A DNA stretch of 35,507 nt from Persephonella sp. (GTDB lineage: Bacteria > Aquificota > Aquificia > Aquificales > Hydrogenothermaceae), in assembly GCA_030949555.1 (NCBI GenBank), contig JAUZSJ010000037.1, positions 1-35,507 of the forward strand, read 5' to 3'. How positions within the stretch are numbered: the stretch's first letter is position 1; each line of letters opens with the position of its first letter. The position numbers and the translations under genes are program-made. Below the pieces are notes generated by a model. It had not been told where the DNA came from and did not search any database. It was given only the letters and a program-made list of their open reading frames with translations. Below are positions 8,364 through 17,716 of the stretch, in pieces.

Positions 8364-8774
8364 TTGGAATACAACCTTGTTCACGCAATGCTTGGAAGAT
8401 TTGGTGTTCTTATTCCACTGCTTGGCCTTTTTTTTGAACTTGGAGCAGCCATTACTGGGAAAAAAGAAGTATCTAAAATATCTGGAAGCATTGTTTTATC
8501 TGGATATGTTATTGTTATTCTTGCAGGAATTACAGGATTTGAAGAGATAAAGTATCTTCAATCTGTTAATGTTTTTACTGACAGATACAGCCTCCACATT
8601 ATACTTGGCAGTATTATCATTTTTTTGTTCACAATTATTTCATTCATAAGAATATATTTATTTAAAAATGTTGTAGAAAAACTTGTTATTACATATTTTG
8701 TTCTTTATGTGGTAATGGTTTTCTTAAATCTGATTAGTAATGAATTTGTTATCAGAGCTGTCTGGGGAAGGTAA
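8364..8774 (+). CDS. DUF2231-like membrane protein
   Basis: 136 residues with four hydrophobic helices and an early His in helix 1 (NLVHAMLGRFGVLIPLLG), as in DUF2231 and related predicted quinone/heme-linked membrane proteins. It begins at TTG 8364 after GGAG at 8354; there is no ATG in this frame that would keep the conserved first helix. The gene starts 62 bases from the divergent PA2779 gene and ends one base before kamA, so it leads the plus-strand operon. The family assignment is tentative. Confidence 0.6.
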   Translation: MEYNLVHAMLGRFGVLIPLLGLFFELGAAITGKKEVSKISGSIVLSGYVIVILAGITGFEEIKYLQSVNVFTDRYSLHIILGSIIIFLFTIISFIRIYLFKNVVEKLVITYFVLYVVMVFLNLISNEFVIRAVWGR

Positions 8775-8775
8775 T

Positions 8776-9954
8776 ATGATAAAACTTGAAAAAAATTACT
8801 GGAAGAAGTTTCCTATATGGAAAGATGTCTCAAGGTGGGACTGGGAAGACTGGAAATGGCAGATAAAAAACAGAATAAGGTCTATTTCTCAGCTTGAAGA
8901 AATATTAGGCATTGACCTGTCCTCTGCCAAAAAAGTGGAAAAAGTGTTCAGGACAGGAACTACTCCATACTATTTATCCCTAGTCAAAGACCTTTCAGAC
9001 CTGAGTAATCCTATTCTCAAACAGATACTCCCTTCCTGTGAGGAAATAGACCCACAAATACAGTCAGAAGGCAGTTTTGACCCTTTCAAAGAAGAGATTA
9101 TGAGCCCCGTTAAAGGACTGACTCACAGATATCCTGATAGAGTTCTTTTCAGGGTTACAACATTCTGCTCTGTTTACTGCAGACACTGTATGAGAAAAAG
9201 GATTTTTTTAGAAGAAGAAAGGGCAAAGAAGTATGAAGATTATATAAAAATGATTAATTACATCAGAGAAAATCCTGCCGTAAAAGAGGTTCTCATATCT
9301 GGTGGAGACCCATTAACACTTCCCAACAGAAAGTTAGAGTTTATATTAGAACATCTCAGTAAAATTGAACATGTTGAGATTATAAGAATAGGAACAAGGG
9401 AGTTGGTTGTTAATCCTTATAGATTTTTTGACGATGGGCTTCTTGAACTGTTAAATAGATACGATAAACTGTGGATTGTTACACATTTCAATCATCCAGA
9501 TGAAGTTACAGATATTGTCAAAAAGGCTGTTAGAAACATACTTTCAACAGGAACTCCAGTTTTAAATCAGGCAGTTTTGCTGAAAGACATAAATGACAGT
9601 CCTAACACAATTGAAAATTTGATGAGAAGCCTTCTTCATGTAAAGATAAAACCTTACTATCTATTTTACTGCGACCCAACAAAAGGGGTTTTGCATTTCA
9701 GAACCGACATTAAAAAGGGAGTAGAGATATTAGAGCATCTGAGGGGAAATCTGTCTGGAATAGGTATTCCAACCTATGCAGTAGACCTGCCAGGAGGATT
9801 AGGCAAAATTCCTTTAACTCCAGAATATGTGTTAGAAGAGACAGACGAGTATATACTCCTCAAAAGTCCCTACGGAAAGACAGTAAAAATAAACAGGCAC
9901 AATTCTGATATAATAAACAATCATACAAAAAAACAGGAGGATTTATGCTTATAA
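8776..9954 (+). CDS. kamA: Lysine 2,3-aminomutase (radical SAM, PLP)
   Basis: 392 residues. Radical SAM cluster motif CSVYCRHC at about 133-140 (spacing C-x3-C-x2-C), preceded by LTHRYPDRVLFRVT and followed by SGGDPLTLPNRKLE, all typical of KamA. It converts L-lysine to L-beta-lysine with a 4Fe-4S cluster, SAM and PLP. The W-rich N-terminus (DWEDWKWQIKNRI) and the length favour KamA over the shorter EpmB, which modifies EF-P. The start is ATG 8776, eight bases after GGGGAAGG; the track's earlier Met at 8740 lies inside the previous gene. It overlaps the aminotransferase start by ten bases. No beta-lysine acetyltransferase is nearby, so the product's fate is open. Confidence 0.88.
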   Translation: MIKLEKNYWKKFPIWKDVSRWDWEDWKWQIKNRIRSISQLEEILGIDLSSAKKVEKVFRTGTTPYYLSLVKDLSDLSNPILKQILPSCEEIDPQIQSEGSFDPFKEEIMSPVKGLTHRYPDRVLFRVTTFCSVYCRHCMRKRIFLEEERAKKYEDYIKMINYIRENPAVKEVLISGGDPLTLPNRKLEFILEHLSKIEHVEIIRIGTRELVVNPYRFFDDGLLELLNRYDKLWIVTHFNHPDEVTDIVKKAVRNILSTGTPVLNQAVLLKDINDSPNTIENLMRSLLHVKIKPYYLFYCDPTKGVLHFRTDIKKGVEILEHLRGNLSGIGIPTYAVDLPGGLGKIPLTPEYVLEETDEYILLKSPYGKTVKINRHNSDIINNHTKKQEDLCL

Positions 9955-11088
9955 AGGAAAGGCTGTTTACACCGGGACCTGTTCCTCTACCTCCACAGGT
10001 TATAAAAGCCCTTGGACAGCAGATTATCCACCACAGAACACCAGAGTTTACCCATATATTCAAAGATGTAAGGGAAAAATTGCAGAAACTGTTAAAAACA
10101 GAAAGGGATGTTATTCTGTTTTCTTCATCCGGAACAGGGGCTATGGAAGCATCTGTTTTAAACTTTTTCAGGAAAGGTGACAGGGTTTTAATAATAGAAA
10201 TGCAGGTAAGTTTGGACAGGGATGGAAGGAGATAGCCTCACAGTTTGAGCTGAAAGTAGTTGATTATGAGATAGAATGGGGCAAAACATACGATAAAGAC
10301 AGAATAGTTGAGATAGTTGGCGAGTTTCCAGATATTAAAGGAATATTTGTCCAGCAATCAGAAACTTCCACAACAACATATCACGATGTTAAGTTTTTAG
10401 GTGAGATTTCTGCAAAGCTTGAGGACTGTATATTAGTTGTTGACGGTATAACCTCTGTAGGGGTTTACGAAGTTTATCCAGAGGATACAGGAATAGATGT
10501 TCTTGTTACAGGCTCCCAAAAAGCATTGATGCTTCCACCAGGATTATCTGTCCTTTACTTTAGCGAAAAGGCTGAAAAAAGACTATCCAAAAGTAATATA
10601 CCAAAGTATTACTTTGACGTTGCAAAGGAAGTAAAAAACAGCAAAAAGGTCAGACTGCATACACCCCCGCCATAAATCTGATTATTGCCCTGAAGGAAAG
10701 TTTAAACCTTATGCTTGATGAGGGTGTTGAAAACCTTGCAAAAAGACATCGGATACTTGCTCAGGCAACAAGAGAGGCTGTAAAGGAAATAGGTCTTAAG
10801 CTTCTGTCAGAAAGTCCTTCAAACTCAGCCACAGGTGTTTATGCTCCTGCAGGAATAGATGCTGACCAGCTGAGGGAAAAGTTGTTAGAATTAGGCTTTA
10901 GAGTTGCAGGAGGACAGGACCATCTAAAGGGAAAGGTTTTTCGCATAGCCCACATGGGATACTTTGATTTTAACGACGTTATACAGGTTATATCAGGATT
11001 AGAGATGGCACTATACAAAATAGGACTGAATGTTGAACTTGGAAAAGGTGTCATAAAAGCTCAGGAAGTAATAGTAAACAACATCTGA
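9945..11088 (+). CDS. Class V aminotransferase (alanine/serine-glyoxylate type), two frameshifts
   Basis: A PLP-dependent aminotransferase of the AGXT/serine-pyruvate group. Pieces in three frames join into about 382 residues. FTPGPVPLPPQV and HHRTPEF are near the N-terminus, FSSSGTGAMEAS binds phosphate, VVDGITSVG holds the PLP Asp, and TGSQKALMLPPG holds the Schiff-base Lys. The breaks are a missing base near 10200 (IE-NAGKFGQGW restored) and another near 10647 in an A run (NSKK-GQTAYTP restored). The start ATG follows a perfect AGGAGG. A histidine phosphatase follows directly. In Hydrogenobacter, relatives of both genes serve the phosphorylated serine pathway, so a phosphoserine or serine role is plausible; plain alanine-glyoxylate transamination is the alternative. 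Confidence 0.88.
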
Positions 11089-11101
11089 AGGAGAGAGAGA
11101 A

Positions 11102-11741
11102 ATGGCTGTAAGGATTATATACGTAAGACATGCAGAAAGCCTGTGGAATCCTATAGGAAGATATCAGGGAAGGCTTGACCCTGAGCTGTCAAGAAGAGGG
11201 CATAAACAGGCAGGAACTTTTAGCCCTCACCCTCAAGAAATATAAACCTTCAGCCCTTTACTCAAGTCCTTTAAAAAGAACTTACATGACCGCTGAATAC
11301 ATATCTAAAGAGTTAGGTCTTGAGATACAAACAGACAAGGACATTATAGAGATAGACCACGGGGAATGGTCTGGAATGTTAGTTGAAGAGGTAAAGGAAA
11401 AATACCCAGATATGTTCCGTCAGTGGCTTTATGAACCGGAAACAATCAAATTTCCCCATGGAGAAACACTGGTTGATGTTTATAACAGGGTTAAGAGATT
11501 TCAGGAAAGGATGCTTGAAAAACACGATGGGGAGACAGTAATTGCAGTATCACACACAGTACCTATAAGGGCATCTTTTGTTGTAGGTCTTAATCTGCCT
11601 CTGGCAAAATTCTGGAGCTTTGGATGTGATAATGCTTCTTACTCAATACTGGATTACGAAAAGGTAAGACCTATCCTGTATAAACTGAACAACACATATT
11701 TCTTAGGTGATTTGTTTATTCCTGCATTAGATGCACTGTGA
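11102..11741 (+). CDS. Histidine phosphatase (phosphoglycerate mutase-like), one frameshift
   Basis: The start ATG at 11102 follows GGAGAGAGAGAA. The N-terminus reads IIYVRHAESLWN with the phospho-acceptor His, then GRLDPELSRRG. One extra G near 11213 breaks the frame; without it the sequence runs QAELLALTLKKYKP into the listed ORF. SSPLKRTYMTAE, DHGEWSG and AVSHTVPIRA (second catalytic His) complete the superfamily set, giving about 212 residues. Cofactor-independent family members from Hydrogenobacter thermophilus were shown to be phosphoserine phosphatases rather than mutases, and position beside a class V aminotransferase fits that role. It could also be a broad-specificity phosphatase such as an alpha-ribazole phosphatase. 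Confidence 0.85.
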
Positions 11742-11751
11742 TGGGGAAGTG

Positions 11752-13009
11752 ATGAATATAGACTTACCAGCAGGCGTAAGAACATTCAGCAGAGCTGAAA
11801 CCTTTGAGATAAAACAGATAATAAAAAAGATAAACAATGTTTTTGAACAGTGGGCTTATGAAGAGATAAAGTTACCACTTTTTGAATATCTCTCTGTCCA
11901 CAGCAGAGGATTAGACGAGGGTATAATAAGCAAAAGCTTTAAAATCGTTGATAGAAGCAGTGGAGATATACTGACACTGAGGGCAGATTTTACCGCACAG
12001 ATAGCACGATACTTTTCCTCTTTGAAGAAAAAAGAACTACCTAAAAGATATTACTACACAGGCACAATATTCAGATATTCACCTCCGAAAGGAGATAATC
12101 TGTGGGAAAAAGTACAGACAGGTATTGAACTGATTGGTTCAAACAAAATTGAAGCAGATGCTGAAATAATAGCAGTAGCAAGTCAATCCCTGAAAGATTT
12201 AGGTATAGAAGACTTTCAGATTGATATAAACAACACACAGATTTTTAACTTTTTAAAAGGATATCTCAATCTGTTAGAAGAAGAATATGCAGAACTTATG
12301 GAGTTTATAAGAAGAAGAGAAATTTATAACCTGAAAAAGTTTGTCAATAGCAAAGGCATAACAGGGAAGATTAAAAAGTTTATAACAGAGATTCCTGCTT
12401 ATCAGGGGAACATATCACTGATAAACAGGTTGTCCCGGGAGTTCAAAATAAAAGGACTGGAAGAGATTTTTAATCAGCTCAAACAGATATACAGCATACT
12501 GAAAGAGTATGGTCTGTCAGACAGAATTATGTTTGACCTTGGAGAGACCAAAAGAGATTTCCTATTACACAGGTATTGTTTTTGAGATTTTCATTAAAGA
12601 TTTCTCAAAACCTGTAGGTCAGGGTGGAAGATATGACAATCTCATATCAAAATACAATGGGAATGTGCCAGCCACAGGATTTGCCTTTGACGTTCTGAGT
12701 ATATGGGAGTATATGAAGGAAAACAAACTTATAGAAAAGAAAAATTACAAAGATTTTTTTATTATTGATATAACCTCTGATAAGTCCCTTGCATACAAAA
12801 TAAGTAAAAAGCTCAGGGAAAAGGGTTATAAGGTAGGAAGAGACATTATAGATAGAGAAATTAAAAGCTCTATAAGATTTGCTTTTAACAACAGATACAG
12901 AAAAGTGATAGTTATTGGACTGGACAGCACTGAAAAAAGTATATATATTTATTCAACTGAAGAAAGTTTTGAGAAAAAAAGCGTTCAGGAATTTTTGAAA
13001 GAAGTATAG
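11752..13009 (+). CDS. hisZ: ATP phosphoribosyltransferase regulatory subunit, one frameshift
   Basis: A histidyl-tRNA-synthetase-like regulatory partner of the short HisG, for the first step of histidine biosynthesis. LPAGVRTFSRAE, LRADFTAQIAR (HisZ form of motif 2 lead-in) and FRYSPPKGDNLWE are visible. One extra A in the run near 12551 breaks the frame; without it FDLGETK-EISYYTGIVFE is the normal class II core, then GQGGRYDNLI. The whole is about 419 residues. After the core a further domain (FFIIDITSDKSLAYKISKKL … KVIVIGL) looks like the anticodon-binding fold that most HisZ lack. The start is ATG 11752, not the upstream Met at 11731, since GGGGAAG lies just before it. hisG is not in the window. 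Confidence 0.85.
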
Positions 13010-13050
13010 CACTTCTCAGGTGCTAAATACATATAAAAGGAGTTTTTTTT

Positions 13051-13539
13051 ATGAAGGCTACAGGTAACAAGGTGGTAACATTCCACTACACACTCAAGGA
13101 CAAAGAAACCGGAGAAGTCCTTGACAGCAGTCAGGCTTATGGTCAGCCTCTTACTGTACTGTTTGGTGCTGAAAACATTATTCCCGGATTAGAAAGCAGA
13201 ATGGAAGGTATGGAGGCAGGAGAAAAGAGAACTATTGAAGTTCCAGCTTCAGAGGCTTACGGAGAAAAGAATCCCGAGCTGGTTCAACAGGTTCCAAGAG
13301 AGTATTTTCAGGGCATTGAACTTCAGGAAGGTATGCCACTGCAGGCTCAGACACCAGACGGCCAGATTATAAACATGATTGTGGTAAACTTTGACGAAAC
13401 CAGTGTCACTGTTGACATGAACCATCCATTAGCTGGAAAAGACCTTGTCTTTGAAGTAGAAGTTGTTAATGTTAGAGATGCGTCTTTAGAAGAGATTAAA
13501 CATGGACATCCCCACGGAGAAGGTGGCGTCCAGCATTAA
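13051..13539 (+). CDS. slyD: FKBP-type peptidyl-prolyl isomerase, SlyD-like
   Basis: 162 residues. It catalyses cis-trans isomerisation of prolyl bonds and acts as a chaperone. An FKBP half (GNKVVTFHYTLKDKETGEVLDSS) is split by an inserted flap domain (VPREYFQGIELQEGM … DMNHPLAGKDLVFEVEVV), the SlyD layout; DMNHPLAGK is diagnostic. The C-terminus HGHPHGEGGVQH is a short His-rich tail, a reduced form of the metal-binding tail in E. coli SlyD. AGGAG precedes the ATG. A small stem-loop (AGCAC/GTGCT, 13008-13024) separates it from hisZ. Its last 44 bases overlap the convergent glycerophosphodiesterase gene. Confidence 0.93.
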   Translation: MKATGNKVVTFHYTLKDKETGEVLDSSQAYGQPLTVLFGAENIIPGLESRMEGMEAGEKRTIEVPASEAYGEKNPELVQQVPREYFQGIELQEGMPLQAQTPDGQIINMIVVNFDETSVTVDMNHPLAGKDLVFEVEVVNVRDASLEEIKHGHPHGEGGVQH

Positions 13540-14272
13540 GATAAAAGGGGGTACTCCCCCTTATCTTTTCTTTCCACTTAACAGCCAAATCAGGATAATC
13601 TGATGCAATTGCATCAATACCTCTGCTGTGCATAAGCTTCGCTGTTTCATAATCATTTATAACCCATGAAACTACCTTCAGATTTAACCTGTGGGCAAAG
13701 TTTACCGCCTTTCCCGTAGAAAGTCTGTAAAGGGAGAGGACAAACTCACAGTTTATTTTCTTTGCCTGATATATCTTCCCGGGAGGTTTCATATAAATCA
13801 GCCCAGTTTTCAGTTGAGGGTTAATCTCTTTCACCTTTATCAGTGCTTCTTCAAAAAAGGATATAAATCCTACCCACTTTTCAGCATTATAAGAGATTAC
13901 TGTCTCAACAACTTTTTCTGTAGTTTCAGGCTCTTTTATCTCAACAAAAAGACCTGCTTTTCCACCTACTGTTTTTATAGCATCTTTCAAAGAAGCAATA
14001 GGTTCTCCATCTATCGTTATGTTTTCTTTTATGAAATCATAGCTCAGCTGTGAAGGGATAAAAGCTCTGCCTGTAAGTCTTTTAAAATCCCTATCGTGTA
14101 AAAGGATAAGCTCACTATCTTTTGTCTGCCTGACATCAACTTCCACTATATCAGCTCCAACCTTAATAGCATACTCAATAGCAGCCAGTGTATTTTCAGG
14201 CTTTCTTCCCTTTGCACCTCTATGACCAACAACAGCAAAGGGTTTCTTTGAGATAATATCAATAATATCCAC
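13496..14272 (-). CDS. ugpQ: Glycerophosphodiester phosphodiesterase
   Basis: 258 residues, TIM-barrel GDPD family: hydrolyses glycerophosphodiesters to glycerol-3-phosphate and an alcohol, a phospholipid-turnover step. Motifs VGHRGAKGRKPENTLAA (catalytic His, Arg, Glu), VEVDVRQTKD and LLHDRDFKRLTG are intact. There is no signal peptide, so it is cytosolic. The GTG start at 14272 lies two bases after the restored P-type ATPase stop, with GAGGT upstream, so it is the second gene of that operon. The final residues (about 15) past the barrel overlap slyD and may be ragged. The paralogue within the family (ugpQ or glpQ) cannot be settled from sequence; the symbol is a best guess. Confidence 0.88.
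   Translation of the reverse strand: MDIIDIISKKPFAVVGHRGAKGRKPENTLAAIEYAIKVGADIVEVDVRQTKDSELILLHDRDFKRLTGRAFIPSQLSYDFIKENITIDGEPIASLKDAIKTVGGKAGLFVEIKEPETTEKVVETVISYNAEKWVGFISFFEEALIKVKEINPQLKTGLIYMKPPGKIYQAKKINCEFVLSLYRLSTGKAVNFAHRLNLKVVSWVINDYETAKLMHSRGIDAIASDYPDLAVKWKEKIRGSTPFYLNAGRHLLRGDVHV
13542..13569. terminator. Stem-loop after slyD
   Basis: AAGGGGG and CCCCCTT pair around TACT at about 13545-13562, followed by ATCTTTTC. This fits a rho-independent terminator for slyD. It lies within the 3' coding end of the convergent gene, so it may serve one strand only. Confidence 0.6.
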
Positions 14273-14274
14273 AG

Positions 14275-16519
14275 CTACCTCTCTAAATTTTTGAACTGTA
14301 TTCTAAGGGCATTCAAAACTACAGTAACAGAGCTAAAAGACATGGCTATTCCTGCAAATACAGGTTTCAGCATAATTCCAAAAGGATACAGGACTCCTGC
14401 AGCTATGGGTATTCCAATAAGATTGTAAATATAAGCCCAAGAACAGGTTCTGTTTTATTATCTGGAAAGAATGTTTTGAAAGATTTATAGTTTTTATAAG
14501 TAGATTCAGGTCTTTTTTATCAGGACTATATCACCTGCCTCTTTTGCTATATCTGTCGCCTGTAAAACAGCTATCCCGACATCAGAAACAGCCATTGAGG
14601 GAGCATCGTTTATTCCGTCCCCTACAAAGGCTACTTTTCTGCCCTTTTTCTGTTCTTCTTTGACAATTCTGTATTTTTCTTCTGGAAGAAGCTGGTAATA
14701 ACATTCATCTATATTTAGAGTCTCACACACCCTTTTACCTGCATTCTCTTTATCTCCAGTAAGAAGAACTGTTCTAAAGCCCATTTTTTTAAGCTGTGAT
14801 ATTACCCACTTTGCCTCTTCTTTTAATCTGTCTTCAAGATAAAACTCAGCAACAACAGTTCCATCTACACCTATAAACAGCTCTGTATAATCTGAATCAG
14901 ATTTTACTGTGTAACCATTTTCAGAAAGGAATTTCCCATTACCTGTGATAACAGTTCTGCCGTCAACCTTTCCTTTAATCCCTTTACCAGGAATAGATTT
15001 TATACTTTCAGCTTTTACATCAGTTTCTGGAATATATGGAAGGACAGCCTGAGAAACAGGGTGACTGCTACTTTTCAGCAGGGGATATGCCAGGAAGAGA
15101 AGATTTTCATGGTGTATCAACTTTTTAATAACAGATGGTTTCCCCTCTGTCAGGGTTCCTGTCTTGTCAAAAATGATTGTGTTAATACTGTTTATCTTTT
15201 CAACAATCTCAGGATTTTTTATAAGAATCCCCTCTTTTGCACCTCTTCCAACAGAAGCAACAACAGCAATAGGAGTGGCAATTCCAAGAGCACAGGGACA
15301 GGCAATAATCAGAACAGATACCGCAGACAAAAATGCAATGTCCGGTCTATCAAGCATATACCATATATCAAATGTCAGGATGGAAATAATAATTATGGCA
15401 GGAACAAAAATAGCAACAATCCTGTCTGCAAGCCTTCCAACTGGAGGTTTTTTTTCCTGAGCTTCAGATAAAAGTTTAATCATCTGGGAAACAAAACTGT
15501 CTTTTCCTGTTTTTTCTGCCTTTACAAGAATAAATCCGTCTGTGTTAACAGTTTCCTCCTATTACTGTATCTCCCTCTTTTTAAAAAGCAGGAACAGACT
15601 CTCCAGTAATCATGGACTGGTCAATCTCTGCAGAACCTGAAATAACTATACCGTCAACAGGTATCTTCTCTCCTGTTTTTACAGCAACAGTATCACCTTT
15701 CAGTATATTTTCAACGGGAATTTTTATCTCTTTTCCATCAACTATAACAGTTGCTTCCTGAGGTTTTAGATTGAGAAGTTTTTTCATAAAGTCAGAAGCT
15801 TTATTTTTGAACGACTTTCTAAATATCTTCCCAAAAGAACAAAGGTTATGATAGCAGCAGCACCGTCAAAATACAGGTTTCTCATATCTGGAGGAAAGAA
15901 CTCAGGAAAGAAAAGGACAGAAAGAGAGTAAAAGTAGGCTGCAGATGTCCCTATTACAACAAGAAGGTTCATGTCTGCAATTCTGTTTTTTAGGCCAGAA
16001 AATGCTGATTTATAAAACTCAAAGCCTCCGTAAAACTGAACAACAGTTGCAAGTATCAATACAATAAAATTTTTACATCTGATTGGAACAGATTAGAAAA
16101 ATGGACTATGAATATAATAGCAGTCAGAACACAGGCAACTGTAAACCTATATTTCAGTTCCCTTTCTTCTTCTAACTTTTTTTTTCAAAATCCTCCAGAG
16201 ATTCTGAGGCCTGATAACCAAGCTCACCAATCTTTTTTATTATCTGCTCTTTTGTTATTTTTGAGGGGTCAAACTCAAATATTCCCTTTGATGTTGCAAG
16301 GTTGACAGATGCTGTTATTATCCCTTCTGTTGCTCCAAGTGTTGCCTCAATACCAGCAGCACAGCCTGCACAGTGCATCCCTGATATGTTCAGCTCAATT
16401 TTCTCAATGCCGGTAGCTTTTTTCTCTGAACTTTTTTTCTCACCTTTTTTTCCAAAGAAAAACCAGCTGATGCCCCCAATAAGTGTTATAGAAACTGTCA
16501 GAACTGCCCATTTATCCAA
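14275..16519 (-). pseudogene. copA: Copper-type P1B ATPase, broken by about seven indels
   Basis: A heavy-metal transporter moving Cu(I) or a similar ion out across the inner membrane with ATP. Joined fragments give about 745 residues in correct order. A single N-terminal helix (WAVLTVSITLIGGISWFFFG) precedes one HMA domain with GMHCAGCAAGIE, then membrane helices, TGES actuator, ACPCALGIATP (CPC ion site), DKTGTLTEG phosphorylation site, SSSHPVSQ (HP motif), GDGINDAPS and a last helix pair. Frame breaks lie near 16180, 16068, 15800, 15590, 15550, 14510 and 14450, nearly all in A/T runs. Every motif is intact once the frames are joined, so error is likelier than decay. The restored stop TAG is at 14275, two bases before the glycerophosphodiesterase start. 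CPC plus HMA favours copper; silver is possible. Confidence 0.9.
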
Positions 16520-16609
16520 GTATCAGACCTCCTTCTGGTATAACTATAATTTATAACTTTTTGCCACAAAATAAAAGGTTTTTCTGATAAAATTACGAAA
16601 AGAGTAAGT

Positions 16610-17716
16610 ATGGTTAAAGGAGAGAAAAAGATATATCTGAAAGGTTTTAGAAGCTGGGCAGAGATTAACAGAAAAAGGCTGACAGAAAATGTATCTATGA
16701 TTTATAACTTTACAGGAAAATATATATTTGCAGTTGTTAAGGCAGATGCATATGGACACGGAGCTGTCAATGTATCAAAGATACTGGAAGAAATTCCAGA
16801 GGTTAGATATCTGTGCGTTGCCACAGCAGAAGAGGGCAAAGAACTGAGAAAAGCAGGTGTTTCCAAAAAAATTCTTGTCTTAGGTGGAATTTTAGATGAC
16901 GAAGTAAAATGTTTTAGAGATTACAGCCTCATTCCTGTTGTGTCTGACTTTTATCAGCTTAATCTTGCCCTGAAGGAGAACCTTAAAACTGTACATCTTA
17001 AGTTTGATACAGGCATGCACAGGTTAGGATTCCTTTCTGATGAGATTGAAGAGGTAATCAAAAAAGTAAAAGGTTTAGATATTGAAGGTCTGATGTCCCA
17101 CTTTCCTTCAGCTGATACAGACCGTGAACTTACTGAAAAGCAGATTTTAACTTTCCGCAGTATTGTAAATACTTTCCAGCGTTCAGGAATTTATCCTAAA
17201 TACATCCATTTGCAAAACAGTGCAGGACTTGTTTACAACTGTGATTACTGTAATGCTGTAAGAGTTGGTATCTCTATATATGGGGGAAAACCCTCTAACA
17301 ATTTTCCTCTTCCTGTAAAAACTGTTATGTCAGTAAAGGCAAAGGTCATCACTGTTAAAAAACTGAAAAAAGGCGATACTGTCTCTTATGGTGGAACATT
17401 TAGAGCTCATAGAGATATGGATATTGCTGTAGTTGCATTTGGTTATGCAGACGGACTCCCACGGGAGCTGTCTAATAAAGGATTTTTCCTCTTCAAAGAC
17501 AGAAAGCTAAGAATATTAGGTAATATTACAATGGATATGACAGTAATTGATGCTACAGGAATAAAAATTAAACCTATGGATACTGTAACAGTTATTGGAA
17601 AAGATTGTAAAAAGGAGATATATTTTGAAGATATTGCAAAAATGTGCAGAACAATACCTTATGAAATTATGTGCAGGATATCAAAAAGGGTAAAAAGGGT
17701 AGTAGTTGATGAATAA
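16610..17716 (+). CDS. alr: Alanine racemase
   Basis: 368 residues, a PLP enzyme making D-alanine for peptidoglycan. The pyridoxal Lys is in AVVKADAYGHG at about 42-52. LKFDTGMHRLGF, NSAGLVYN, VRVGISIYGG and the catalytic Tyr region VSYGGTFRA are all present, and GNITMDM is near the C-terminus. The start ATG at 16610 follows AGAG and is close to the family's usual N-terminus (SWAEINRKRL). It is divergent from copA across about 90 bases. Its stop overlaps the response-regulator start. Confidence 0.95.
   Translation: MVKGEKKIYLKGFRSWAEINRKRLTENVSMIYNFTGKYIFAVVKADAYGHGAVNVSKILEEIPEVRYLCVATAEEGKELRKAGVSKKILVLGGILDDEVKCFRDYSLIPVVSDFYQLNLALKENLKTVHLKFDTGMHRLGFLSDEIEEVIKKVKGLDIEGLMSHFPSADTDRELTEKQILTFRSIVNTFQRSGIYPKYIHLQNSAGLVYNCDYCNAVRVGISIYGGKPSNNFPLPVKTVMSVKAKVITVKKLKKGDTVSYGGTFRAHRDMDIAVVAFGYADGLPRELSNKGFFLFKDRKLRILGNITMDMTVIDATGIKIKPMDTVTVIGKDCKKEIYFEDIAKMCRTIPYEIMCRISKRVKRVVVDE

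Noticed and set aside
8236-8550. Listed plus-strand ORF between the PA2779-like and DUF2231-like genes
   Set aside because: It overlaps both real genes out of frame and shows no domain or RBS.
8776-9954. EpmB (EF-P lysine modification) as an alternative name for kamA
   Set aside because: At 392 residues with the W-rich N-terminus it is longer than EpmB, and no epmA or efp is adjacent.
11752-13009. Histidyl-tRNA synthetase
   Set aside because: RADFTAQIAR replaces the synthetase EGT motif, as in HisZ, even though an anticodon-like tail is present.
15061-15471. Plus-strand ORFs of 136 and 98 residues opposite copA
   Set aside because: Low-complexity Asn/Ser-rich shadows of the ATPase gene.
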